Below, piece by piece: positions 27,623 through 35,813 of a stretch of DNA of 64,000 nucleotides. The notes under the pieces are model-generated. The model ran no database searches, was not told where the DNA came from, and was given only the letters and a program-made list of their open reading frames with translations. Numbering within the stretch: position 1 is the stretch's first letter; each line of letters opens with the position of its first letter. The DNA lies in the NCBI RefSeq assembly GCF_003610805.1, contig NZ_RAPF01000003.1, forward strand, positions 186,001 to 250,000. The letters are read 5' to 3'. This DNA comes from Altericroceibacterium spongiae (lineage in GTDB: Bacteria > Pseudomonadota > Alphaproteobacteria > Sphingomonadales > Sphingomonadaceae). Position numbers and translations under genes: made by a program.

Positions 27623-28723
27623 ATGCAAGAAGCAACCAGTTCTCCGAAAATCGGCGCAAAATCAATGGGAGTCGCCGATCGTAGTACACCGCTATTGCGC
27701 AATTATTGGTATGTTGCGGCATTCTCCGATGAGATTAGCCGACAGCCGATGCGCCGCACGATCCTTGAAGAGGATATCGTATTCTACCGCACCGAAGACG
27801 GAAAACCGGTGGCAGTACAAAATCGCTGCCCGCACCGTTCCTTCCCGCTCCATACCGGCAGAGTCGAGGGGGACCGGATCGTCTGCGGTTATCACGGTAT
27901 GGAATTCAATCCGGACGGGTCCTGCGCGCTCGTACCTGCGCTCAACACAGCACCCAAGGCAATCCGGCTCGATGCCTATCCTTTGGAAGAGGATGGCCCG
28001 CTATTGTGGATCTGGATGGGCGACCCTGCCAATCCCGACTATTCGCGGCTGATCCGGCAGGAATGGTGCACTTCACCCGAATGGACTCATGTGAAGGGCT
28101 ATATGTATATGAAGGCCAATTATCTCGGCCTGCATGAAAACCTGATGGACCTCACCCATTTTCCTTTCCTGCATGGCAAATGGAATATTGCCCGGCCTGA
28201 ACATGCCGCGGCACCTTCGAAAATCGAAGAAGGCGAAGGCTTTATCCGTCAGCGCGAAGTGCATCATGATGTCGGTATGCCGCCCGCTCTTGTTGAAGCG
28301 GTGGGCATGAAGGCGCCCTTCGACCGGGAAGCGCAGCATATGGTGCAGATTCCCGGTATGCATCAGGGACGGCAGATCACCACCGACGCATCCGATCCGC
28401 CCAAAGCCGATGAGCAGCATATTATTCACATCATGACGCCCGAAACGCAGACTTCGACGCATTATATGTGGGCGATGGCTCGCAACAATGCCGTGGATGA
28501 CGAAGAATTGTCCGAACAGATACGTGTGGTGGGTGAAGGTGCGTTCATGGAAGACAAGGTCGCGCTGGAGGATATCGAGGAGCTCGTAGCACGCGATCAC
28601 CGACCCAATTTCCGCGAGAAAATCATCAAAACCGATGAAGGAGGTATCCGGGTTCTGCGGATGTTCGCTCGCCTTGCAGCGCAGGAGCAGGAAGGGATGC
28701 AGGAGGCGATCGCTGCGGAATGA
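27623..28723 (+). CDS. Rieske non-heme iron oxygenase, VanA-like
   Basis: A 366-residue oxygenase component. The N-terminal Rieske domain has the Cys-x-His and Cys-x2-His pairs in CPHRSFPLH and CGYHG. The catalytic domain has the mononuclear iron motif in ENLMDLTHFPFLHG (Asp, His, His). Length and layout match VanA-type oxygenases, which remove O-methyl groups or hydroxylate aromatics and use a separate reductase. No reductase is adjacent; the ferredoxin and ferredoxin reductase at 42.7-44.2 kb could serve it. ATG 27623 follows GAGAGGAG; ATG 27665 is an alternative. It is probably cotranscribed with the TonB receptor. Confidence 0.88.
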   Translation: MQEATSSPKIGAKSMGVADRSTPLLRNYWYVAAFSDEISRQPMRRTILEEDIVFYRTEDGKPVAVQNRCPHRSFPLHTGRVEGDRIVCGYHGMEFNPDGSCALVPALNTAPKAIRLDAYPLEEDGPLLWIWMGDPANPDYSRLIRQEWCTSPEWTHVKGYMYMKANYLGLHENLMDLTHFPFLHGKWNIARPEHAAAPSKIEEGEGFIRQREVHHDVGMPPALVEAVGMKAPFDREAQHMVQIPGMHQGRQITTDASDPPKADEQHIIHIMTPETQTSTHYMWAMARNNAVDDEELSEQIRVVGEGAFMEDKVALEDIEELVARDHRPNFREKIIKTDEGGIRVLRMFARLAAQEQEGMQEAIAAE

Positions 28724-29134
28724 AGCTGAAAGATGGGGTGTGAATACCTGGCGTGGCAGAGAACTGAAAAGATGCCTTTTCCTAACCGGTCGCACCCTGT
28801 CTTTCATTCTGACCGGATTGCCGTCCGTTCGGATATGAAAGTCGGTCATGCAGCTTATTATCGCAGGCTGCTCGTGCCTTACTATTTTTCCTTCACGGAA
28901 TCTGGAACAGTTTCCATTGCATCACCCGCTCCGGGCCTGTCTGGCTTTCAGGAAGAGGGATGCGGAAAAGAGCCGGGGCGTACGGGATAATCCGTTCTCG
29001 ACTGGCTCGTTATGGATTGGGGATGTCTGAAATATGCAAGATAATGCTTTGCAGAATGGTTTTTTACGAGTCCAGCCGCCTGAACCGGCGGCAAGGCAAC
29101 AGTTTGCAGCCCTCTTTCAGAGAGGGCGGAAGCA
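28724..29134. other. Intergenic region before azoR
   Basis: I see no gene in these 411 bases. Near the right end are two small hairpins: CCGCCTGAACCGGCGG, and GCCCTCT-ttcag-AGAGGGC at 29109-29127, the latter directly before the azoR ribosome-binding site. Confidence 0.5.
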
Positions 29135-29764
29135 GTGAAAGTCCTTTATATTGACAGCAGTGTTCAGGGGAATAATTCCTTTAGCCGTCAGATTTCGTCG
29201 CTTGTGATGGAAAAGCTCTCCGCTGCTTACCCTGACGCGGATGTGACCTATCGCGACTTTGCCAAGGACCCTGTGCCTCATCTGACCGAAGCCCATATCA
29301 TGGCGGTGCAGGGAATGAATGCGGAGCATGAACCGGCCATCAAAGCCGATCTGGCACTGGGCGGGGTCCTGCTCGAAGAGTTCATCGAATCCGACATCAT
29401 CGTGTTGGGCACGGCATTCTACAATCTGACCGTCTCCAGCGCGATCCGGTCATGGCTCGACCGCGTGATTATTGTCGAAAAGACTTTCCGCTATTCGGCC
29501 GAAGGTGAGCTGCAAGGGCTTATGGGCGGCAAAAGAGTCATTTTGTGTATTTCGCGCGGCGGTATGTATGCCGAAGGCCATCCCGGGGCAGCGATAGAGC
29601 ATTGCGAGAGCTATCTGCGCGCAATCTTCAGCTTTATTGGCGTTACCGACATTGATGTGGTCGTCGCCGATGGTGTGACGATCGGGCCGGATCATCGCCA
29701 ACAGGCGCTGGAGCATGTCAGAGAACAGATCGAGGCTCTGAGCTTCCGAGATCCGAAAAGCTGA
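29135..29764 (+). CDS. azoR: FMN-dependent NADH:quinone/azo reductase
   Basis: A 209-residue flavodoxin-fold reductase of the AzoR family, which reduces quinones (and azo dyes) by two electrons with NADH. The FMN phosphate loop SSVQGNNSFSRQIS is near residue 8. IIVLGTAFYNLTVSSAIRSWLDR is the family's conserved FMN-contact region (cited in part), and ISRGGMYAEG follows. GTG 29135 is the start, with GGCGGAAG ahead. In this region it may protect against quinones formed from catechol or hydroquinone intermediates. Confidence 0.88.
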   Translation: MKVLYIDSSVQGNNSFSRQISSLVMEKLSAAYPDADVTYRDFAKDPVPHLTEAHIMAVQGMNAEHEPAIKADLALGGVLLEEFIESDIIVLGTAFYNLTVSSAIRSWLDRVIIVEKTFRYSAEGELQGLMGGKRVILCISRGGMYAEGHPGAAIEHCESYLRAIFSFIGVTDIDVVVADGVTIGPDHRQQALEHVREQIEALSFRDPKS

Positions 29765-29805
29765 AAATCGCAGGAGCATTTTCTGCCTGCGATATGATGT
29801 TTTCA

Positions 29806-29816
29806 TTGTAGGACAA
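29806..29816. promoter_or_regulatory. GntR/FCD-type operator TTGTAGGACAA
   Basis: Identical in all 11 bases to the site at 24945. It lies in the 149-base gap ahead of the GST gene. Confidence 0.6.
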
Positions 29817-29842
29817 TAATCCGTTTCTTTCATTGCGCAAAA

Positions 29843-29860
29843 AACTTCTGTGTAGTAGCT
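29843..29860. promoter_or_regulatory. Degenerate TACTTCTA-type palindrome
   Basis: AACTTCTGTGTAGTAGCT differs from the element at 24981 by only three bases and sits at nearly the same distance (26 versus 25 bases) from an FCD-type site. Confidence 0.5.
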
Positions 29861-29913
29861 TTTTGCGCAGTGTTTCCGGATCGATATGGAAACCGGGATA
29901 TATTTGAGAGAGG

Positions 29914-30576
29914 ATGGCTGTGCTACTGGAACTCTATGTAAACGATCTCTCGCCCTTTACGCGTCCGATTGAATTGCAGCTTGAAATGAAAGGGCTGGAC
30001 TTCAAGCGGATCACTCCCACGCGGGACTTCGTGCGCGAAGGCGGGTTTGGCGAGATCAGTCCGATCCGCAAGATTCCGGTGCTGATGGTGGATGGTGCGG
30101 TCATTGCAGAATCGCGGGTCATCAGCGAACTGATCGAGGATCTTTATCCCACACCGCCGCTCCTTCCCGAAGCGCCGCTCGACCGTGCGCGAGTTCGGAT
30201 GCTTGCGACAATCGCCACGGTTTATCTGGCTGACCCAGCGGTGCAGTTGCTGGGCAATATGACAGAGGGCAACAGCCAGGATATCGAAGCGAGATCCGTC
30301 GCGCTGATACGCCGCGGTCTCGCCGGGCTTGAAGAGTGGATTGCGCCGGGGCCCTATGCAGCGGGTGAAACGCCCAGCATTGCCGATTGTGCGGTGGCAC
30401 CGGCGCTCTTCTTCCTGAAGGATATTTTAAGCCGGCTGGGCTTCACCGATTGTCCCGAATGGGGCGAGCGGACCCGGGCCTGCTTTGCGGCCATGCGGCG
30501 CGATGCCGATATCGAACGCAGTCTTATGGGTATGGAGGCGTGTCTCAGCGAAAAGCTCGCTCAGACACAAGGCTAG
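29914..30576 (+). CDS. Glutathione S-transferase family protein
   Basis: This 220-residue cytosolic protein has an N-terminal thioredoxin-like domain (LLELYVNDLSPFTRPIEL, cis-proline in KIPVLMVDG, then the glutathione gamma-glutamyl contact ESRVISELIEDLYP) and an alpha-helical C-terminal domain with the N-capping box SIADCAVAPALFF. It could act as an isomerase, dehalogenase or etherase in aromatic degradation; sequence alone does not decide. ATG 29914 follows GAGAGAGG. It leads an operon with the SDR and cyclase genes behind both operator types. Confidence 0.85.
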   Translation: MAVLLELYVNDLSPFTRPIELQLEMKGLDFKRITPTRDFVREGGFGEISPIRKIPVLMVDGAVIAESRVISELIEDLYPTPPLLPEAPLDRARVRMLATIATVYLADPAVQLLGNMTEGNSQDIEARSVALIRRGLAGLEEWIAPGPYAAGETPSIADCAVAPALFFLKDILSRLGFTDCPEWGERTRACFAAMRRDADIERSLMGMEACLSEKLAQTQG

Positions 30577-30637
30577 CTGACAGGCCGGCGATGGGCAGCA
30601 TCCCGTTTCAGCCATTCAATAAATTTCGAGGATTGTG

Positions 30638-31351
30638 ATGACACTATCGGGTAAGCGTATAGTTATTATTGGCGGCAGCTCGGGCATTGGGCGCGCCGTA
30701 GCCAGCGCTGCGCTTGAGGAAGGCGCTGAACTGTTCATCGGCTCCAGTCAGGCGGACAAGGTGCAACAGGCCTGTCAGGCGCTGGGTGAGAGTGCGTCGG
30801 GCGCAGCAATTGATGTGAAACAGGAAAGTTCGATAGCGAATTTCTTCGCTCAGACCGGCCCTTTCGATCATCTGGTCTACACAGCCGGCGACTGGGGAAG
30901 CCGCGATCCCAAGAAGATCACCGAAGTCGATATAACCGATTTCGATAATCTGCTGTCGGTTCGGTTTACCGGAGCGCTTCTTGCAGTCAAACACGGTTTT
31001 CCGCAGATTCGAGAGGGTGGATCGATCACGCTGACCGGAGGCATGGTTGCGCATCGCCCGCGCAAGGGAGCGCCGCTGACCACGGCAATGGCCGGTGCAA
31101 TCGAACATCTGGTGCGCGGGCTGGCGGTCGATCTGGGGCCGGTCCGCGTCAATGCCGTGTGTCCTGGTGCCATCGCTACAGATGTCTGGGGAGAGAATGC
31201 GGCGGAACAGTTCCGTGCTTTCACCGATCCCCTGCCGATCTCGCGTCTGGGCACACCCGAAGAAGCTGCTGAAGCCTTTCTCTATTGCATGAAGGGCGGA
31301 TACACGACCGGCCATATTTTGTTTGCCGATGGCGGCAAGTCTCTCGTGTGA
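30638..31351 (+). CDS. Short-chain dehydrogenase/reductase
   Basis: A 237-residue classical SDR. The cofactor motif GGSSGIGRAV is at residues 11-20 and YTAGDWG replaces the NNAG motif. The usual Tyr-x-x-x-Lys is not evident: around its place the sequence reads HRPRKGAPLTTAMAGAIEHL, with a threonine or other residue where Tyr normally lies. That pattern is seen in atypical SDRs near aromatic pathways, so the catalytic mechanism is unclear. The C-terminal GHILFADGGKSLV is typical. ATG 30638 follows GAGGA. It stands between the GST and cyclase genes. Confidence 0.82.
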   Translation: MTLSGKRIVIIGGSSGIGRAVASAALEEGAELFIGSSQADKVQQACQALGESASGAAIDVKQESSIANFFAQTGPFDHLVYTAGDWGSRDPKKITEVDITDFDNLLSVRFTGALLAVKHGFPQIREGGSITLTGGMVAHRPRKGAPLTTAMAGAIEHLVRGLAVDLGPVRVNAVCPGAIATDVWGENAAEQFRAFTDPLPISRLGTPEEAAEAFLYCMKGGYTTGHILFADGGKSLV

Positions 31352-31461
31352 AACCGAAAACCAGCCCGTCGGGAGAGGATGGGAATTGCGTGGAAGCGCG
31401 CAAAAGCGCGCAAAACAAAACAATTCGATGAAAGGAGGAGACTATGTGCAAAGGAGGAGAA

Positions 31462-32409
31462 ATGCCTCATGCTCGTGAACTGCTCAAGGAGGCGCCCAGC
31501 AATTGGGGCAAATGGGGGGCTGATGACGAGGTCGGCAGTCTTAATTACCTGACGCCTGATCAGGTTCTTGCGGGTAAGGATTGCATCCGATCGGGTAAGA
31601 GTTTCACGCTGGCAGTACAGATCGGACGGCCCGAAGGCGACCCGATCTGGCCGGGGCGCCCGGCCTCCCAGCGCTACAACATACGTGACCGCGGCGATTT
31701 TATGGCCGGTGCCGGCAAGAATTATCCCGGTGGTCTCGAAGATGCCGATGACATGATTATCATGATGCTTCAGGGCAGCACGCAATATGATGCGCTCGGC
31801 CATGTCTGGTATGATGAGCAGATATGGAACGGCTATTCGGCGGAAACCACTGCCGGGGGGCTGAAAAAAGCATCGGTTTGCGCACTTGCCGAAAGAGGGA
31901 TTGCCGGGCGCGGTGTGTTGATCGATATGGCTCGCCATCGCGGCAAGAAAGTCCTTGGGCGGGGGGAAACCTTTACCCACAAGGATGTACTCGAGGCGGC
32001 CGAAGCGCAGGGTGTGGAAATTCGCAAGCGCGACATTCTTCTCATCCGCACCGGCTGGATTGGCTCTTTTTATTACACGCCGGCCGAAGAGTTTTATAAG
32101 GATTTTCTTGAGCCCGGCCTGACCTACAGCCCTGAACTGGTGCAGTGGTTTGCCGATATGGAAATTCCCAATCTGTGTACCGATACGATTGCCAATGAAG
32201 TGACATTCGAGCCGGAAACGGGGGTGCTGTTGCCGCTCCATCTGGCACTGATGCGCAATCTCGGGATTACGCTCGCCGAAATTCTACTGCTCGACAAGCT
32301 GGCGGACGATTGCGCCGAGGACGGGCAATGGGATTTTCTCTACACGGCCGGACCACTCAAAGTTGTTCAAGGGACAGGGGCGCCGGTGAATCCTCTCGTC
32401 ATCAAATAG
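31462..32409 (+). CDS. Cyclase-family metal-dependent hydrolase (kynurenine formamidase-like)
   Basis: This 315-residue protein is of the longer branch of the cyclase/kynurenine-formamidase superfamily (Mn/Zn amide or ring hydrolases). It has NWGKWGADDEVGSLNYLT at the start and the metal-site region QGSTQYDALGHVWYD, where the family has His-x-Gly-Thr-(His/Gln)-x-Asp-x-x-x-His; here the first His is Gln, so metal binding may be altered. CTDTIANEV and PLHLALMRNLGI are further family blocks. Two nearly identical ribosome-binding sites (AAAGGAGGAGA) precede ATG 31444 and ATG 31462; I take the second, after which similarity starts. A strong hairpin ends the unit. Confidence 0.82.
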   Translation: MPHARELLKEAPSNWGKWGADDEVGSLNYLTPDQVLAGKDCIRSGKSFTLAVQIGRPEGDPIWPGRPASQRYNIRDRGDFMAGAGKNYPGGLEDADDMIIMMLQGSTQYDALGHVWYDEQIWNGYSAETTAGGLKKASVCALAERGIAGRGVLIDMARHRGKKVLGRGETFTHKDVLEAAEAQGVEIRKRDILLIRTGWIGSFYYTPAEEFYKDFLEPGLTYSPELVQWFADMEIPNLCTDTIANEVTFEPETGVLLPLHLALMRNLGITLAEILLLDKLADDCAEDGQWDFLYTAGPLKVVQGTGAPVNPLVIK

Positions 32410-32424
32410 GCGAACCCTGTCCGC

Positions 32425-32475
32425 GGCCGATCCGTTGCGAAGGCGCCTTACGGATGCATTCGCAACGGATCGGCC
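32425..32475. terminator. Perfect 17-bp hairpin terminator
   Basis: The arms GGCCGATCCGTTGCGAA and its exact complement enclose a 17-base loop, 16 bases after the cyclase gene, and are followed by CATTTAATTT. Confidence 0.8.
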
Positions 32476-32613
32476 CATTTAATTTGTCATTGATGCGTTT
32501 CATCCCCGTTTGTGGTCTGATGAAGGTTCCCCATTGGTTTTCGCCACAGATAACGATAGTTTAGCGGGCTAATCGGGGAGCGCGGCTCCGCCACATGTTG
32601 AGGAGCGTTATCT

Positions 32614-33095
32614 TTGCCAGTCAAACCCAGTCATCTGGAGCCGAAACTCAGTGCAGGATATCAGGTGCGTAAATGCCACAGGCGGTTCGATCGCCTGTTG
32701 AACTTTTATCTTGCGCATCACAATCTGAAGACAGGCTTCTGGTATTATCTGCGTATTCTGTGGCTTCAGGACGGTGTGAGCCAGAAATATCTCAGCGATA
32801 TGACCAATGTTGCTGAAAATACCACTGCTTCAATATTAACACCATGGTTAAGGAAGGGCTGGTGACGCGGGAGCGCGATAAGGATGACCGGCGTAAATTC
32901 TGTATTAGCCTGACTGAGCACGGACGGGCACTGGAAGCCGAACTCATGCATTACCCTGCTTATATCAACCGTGTGGCGCAGGAAGGAATCGATCAGGCCG
33001 ATGTTGATTTGTGCCTGTCCGTTCTGAGCCGGATGTCGGACAATCTGGCCACGGCTTTTGAAAAGCAGGAACGGGTGCCAGACGTTATCGAATAG
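32614..33095 (+). pseudogene. MarR family regulator, frameshifted
   Basis: Two overlapping frames together give a complete MarR-type regulator of about 160 residues. The first (from TTG 32614) covers the N-terminal helices and recognition helix (YLSDMTNVAENTTASIL); the second covers the wing and dimer helices (MVKEGLVTRERDKDDRRK, then ISLTEHGRALEAEL). The join is at about 32835-32845: one missing base in TTAACACCATGG breaks the frame, and restoring it would read ILNTMVKEGLV. It is either a recent inactivating deletion or a sequencing error. If intact it would be the natural candidate to bind the TACTTCTA palindromes of this region. Confidence 0.8.
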
Positions 33096-33124
33096 TGTCC
33101 GGTACAGCAGCTGAAGAAACAGAA

Positions 33125-33895
33125 TCAGCTGCCGTTTTTGTCTTCCCGGAAGTCTTCCAGAGCAGCAATGGAGCGGCCGATATGTGTGCGCGCCGCGCGT
33201 TCGGCGCGCCGCGCATCGCCAGCCGCCACGGCTTCGGCAATTTTAACATAATCGCTATGCCGCCTCTGATCGACCGAACGCAGGATAGAACGAAATTCGA
33301 CCCGGATGAGGTGTATGTGAATCCGGGAAAGAGCGCTCGACAAAGCATCATTGGCCGCAAGGGCGATCAATGCGCCGTAGAAGGAATCGCGGGCGATAGC
33401 GTAACCGGCGGTCGATGAGGTGGTGTCGAACTGCATGATATCGGTGACGGCGGCCTGTAAACGCTGCGCTCCACCGGCATTTTTATGGCGTTCGGCGGCC
33501 AGTTTTGCGGCGATGCCGACCAGTCCTTGAACGACGATCAGACTATCGATCGCCTCATCAAGGCTCATGATCCGGATCTGGGCGCCGCGTTTAGGCATCA
33601 GATCGACCAGCCCCATTGCCGCCAGCCGGTTGAGTGCTTCCCGCACAGGGCCGCGACTGATTCCGTAATCCTGTGTTAGCTGGGATTCGACCAGCCGCTG
33701 CCCAGGTTCGAAACGTCCATTATATAGTCCGCGCACAACATCGCTGATGACCCGGTCACGCGGGCTGAGCTTATCCAGTGTCTTACGGCTGGCTTCTGGC
33801 TGATCTGCATCGGCAGAGCTGGATGGCGTGTCGGTCAAAACAGGTTTTTGTGCAGCGCTTGTCATACGACTTTCATAATGGACGTGTTCGCTCAT
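33125..33895 (-). CDS. GntR family regulator, FCD (FadR) subfamily
   Basis: A 256-residue repressor-type regulator. The N-terminal winged helix has LVESQLTQDYGISRGPVREALNRL, cited in part, the GntR signature around GISRGPVREALNRLAAMGLV. The all-helical FCD ligand-binding domain (about residues 125-250) has the conserved Arg and His region RDSFYGALIALAAND and the C-terminal HSDYVKIAEAVAAGD with ARRAERAARTHI. FCD proteins usually sense organic acids or CoA esters. ATG 33895 is used; ATG 33865 is an alternative. Its probable operators are the TTGTAGGACAA-like sites in this window, since they fit TNGTNNNACNA. Confidence 0.92.
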   Translation of the reverse strand: MSEHVHYESRMTSAAQKPVLTDTPSSSADADQPEASRKTLDKLSPRDRVISDVVRGLYNGRFEPGQRLVESQLTQDYGISRGPVREALNRLAAMGLVDLMPKRGAQIRIMSLDEAIDSLIVVQGLVGIAAKLAAERHKNAGGAQRLQAAVTDIMQFDTTSSTAGYAIARDSFYGALIALAANDALSSALSRIHIHLIRVEFRSILRSVDQRRHSDYVKIAEAVAAGDARRAERAARTHIGRSIAALEDFREDKNGS

Positions 33896-34016
33896 TCATA
33901 CAAGAGCTCTGACTTTTGCTTATATTTGTCGGCCAGCGCAACAGGCAGCGTATCATTGCGGAAAACCTCGCGAGTTCCCATCAAGAATATGAACGATTAT
34001 TTCGATGGAGGACGGT

Positions 34017-34781
34017 ATGGCGCGTATTTTGGTCACCGGATCGACCGATGGGGTAGGTCGCAATGCGGCGCAAGCGCTGATCGCACAGGGGCATGAGGTG
34101 GTTTTGCATGCGCGCAATGTTGACCGTGCCGAAACGCTGGCCGATATAGCGGATCGGGCATCAGGCGTTGTGACGGGCGATCTGGCCAGCCTTGCCGAGA
34201 CACGCATGCTGGCAGAGCAGATCAATGATATCGGGCAAATGGATGCCATTATTCATAATGCCGGGCTGATGGATGGAAGCAGGGAAATAACCGGGGACGG
34301 TTTGCTACGCGTGCTGATGGTTAACGCATTGGCGCCCTATATGTTGAGCATTCTGGTGGCCCGGCCGGCTCGTCTGATTTTCACGGGCAGCAGTATGCAT
34401 TTCGGCCATGATGCTGTGTTGGGCGACATGGAATGGAAGCAGCGCTCCTGGTCGGGCAGCAATGCCTATGGCGAAAGCAAATTGCTCGTATCGGCATTAT
34501 CTGCAGCCCTGGCGCGCCACTGGCCTGAAACGCTGTGCAATAATGTCGATCCCGGATGGGTGCCCACGAAGATGGGCGGGCGTTCCGCTTCGGATGATTT
34601 GCAGCAGGCGCATGTCACGCAATGCTGGTTGGCGATATCCGATGAGGAAGACGCGAAAGTGAGCGGTGGTTACTGGCATCATATGCGGCGTTTGAGGCCC
34701 GATCCTAAGGTCGAAGACGAAGTCTTTCAGGAGACGATTCTTGCCAGTTTTGCGCGGATGACCGGGGTCACTTTTCAATAG
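34017..34781 (+). CDS. Short-chain dehydrogenase/reductase
   Basis: A 254-residue SDR. The cofactor motif VTGSTDGVGRNAAQ is at residues 5-18, HNAGLMDG corresponds to the NNAG motif, and the catalytic Tyr-x-x-x-Lys is in NAYGESKLLVSAL, preceded by the Ser in FTGSSMHF. It resembles retinol-dehydrogenase-like or light-dependent-reductase-like SDRs that oxidise alcohols. ATG 34017 follows GGAGGACGG; an in-frame ATG at 34005 would include that element. It is divergent from the GntR gene and convergent with the 3-hydroxyacyl-CoA dehydrogenase gene. Confidence 0.85.
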   Translation: MARILVTGSTDGVGRNAAQALIAQGHEVVLHARNVDRAETLADIADRASGVVTGDLASLAETRMLAEQINDIGQMDAIIHNAGLMDGSREITGDGLLRVLMVNALAPYMLSILVARPARLIFTGSSMHFGHDAVLGDMEWKQRSWSGSNAYGESKLLVSALSAALARHWPETLCNNVDPGWVPTKMGGRSASDDLQQAHVTQCWLAISDEEDAKVSGGYWHHMRRLRPDPKVEDEVFQETILASFARMTGVTFQ

Positions 34782-34886
34782 TGACGTCGGAGCGGAAGAA
34801 GCTTGCGCTTATTGTGCTGCCCGGCGAGGGTCTTTCCCGGCCCCAATATGTCAGGAGAGGGAGGCCGGGAAAGAGGATGAGATGAT

Positions 34887-35738
34887 TCAGGAGGAGGGAA
34901 GCCAGCCCGGCTTGCCTTTTCCGCCGGGATATCCCCCGCGTACGCGCTGTTTGAGCAGCGGCGGCGGCCGGAAACGTTCGCCATAGGCGTCCTGCATGAT
35001 CTCCTGCGCCTGCACGCAAAGGCTCGATGTCACAGCATCCATGAGCGCGAAAGGGCCGATCGGATGGCCGAGGCCGAGGCGGCATGCCGTGTCGAGATCT
35101 TCAGGCGAGGCGACGCCTTCTTCAACCAGCCGCACGGCTTCGATAATGAAAGCGTGCAGCATGCGGTTGACAGCGAAACCGGGCACATCCTTCACTGCAA
35201 TGGGAGTCTTCCCGATATCGCTCATGAGCGCCATGATTTGGGTCATGGTCGCGTCTGACGTGTCAAAGCCGGGGATGACTTCCACCAGCTTCATGTGCGA
35301 CACAGGCGAAAAATAATGCGTACCGAGAAAACGGTTACGGCGTTCGGGCGCAATGGCTGCAGCCAGAGTGCCGATCGGGATGGTCGATGTGTTGGAAGCG
35401 ATCAGACAATCAGCGCTGACGATGGAATCGAGCTGACTCAGTAGTTCGGTCTTGAGCTGTTCCTGTTCGAAGACTGCTTCGGTCACGATTTCACGATCAG
35501 CGAAACTGTCCAGTTCCAGCGCGGGGGTGATACGGGACAGCGTTGGCTCGATCTGATCCTCCGTAAAGAAGCTGCGCGGCACGCCTTTTTCCATCAACCC
35601 TTTCAATCTGGCCAATGCGCGATCGAGACTGGACTGGTCGCGGTCGTTGAGCAGTACTTCATGTCCCGCCAGCGCAAAGACCAGAGCAATTTCGCTGCCC
35701 ATCAATCCGGCGCCGACAACTCCGACCTTTTTGGTCAT
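34887..35738 (-). CDS. 3-hydroxyacyl-CoA dehydrogenase
   Basis: This 283-residue enzyme oxidises (S)-3-hydroxyacyl-CoA to 3-ketoacyl-CoA with NAD. The NAD motif VGVVGAGLMGSEIA starts at residue 4. The catalytic histidine region GTHYFSPVSHMKLVEVIPG matches the family signature, and the C-terminal helical domain has GLGHPIGPFALMDAV. ATG 35738 follows AAGGAA. It lies downstream of, and in the same direction as, the acyl-CoA dehydrogenase gene, 75 bases away, so they are likely one unit. It supplies the third step of the local beta-oxidation set. Confidence 0.93.
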   Translation of the reverse strand: MTKKVGVVGAGLMGSEIALVFALAGHEVLLNDRDQSSLDRALARLKGLMEKGVPRSFFTEDQIEPTLSRITPALELDSFADREIVTEAVFEQEQLKTELLSQLDSIVSADCLIASNTSTIPIGTLAAAIAPERRNRFLGTHYFSPVSHMKLVEVIPGFDTSDATMTQIMALMSDIGKTPIAVKDVPGFAVNRMLHAFIIEAVRLVEEGVASPEDLDTACRLGLGHPIGPFALMDAVTSSLCVQAQEIMQDAYGERFRPPPLLKQRVRGGYPGGKGKPGWLPSS

Positions 35739-35813
35739 GATTTGGTTCCTTGTGTATGAAATGGAGAGTTCGGGCATGGCGATATGTTCTGCCATGCTGG
35801 AATTGCCTTTCGG

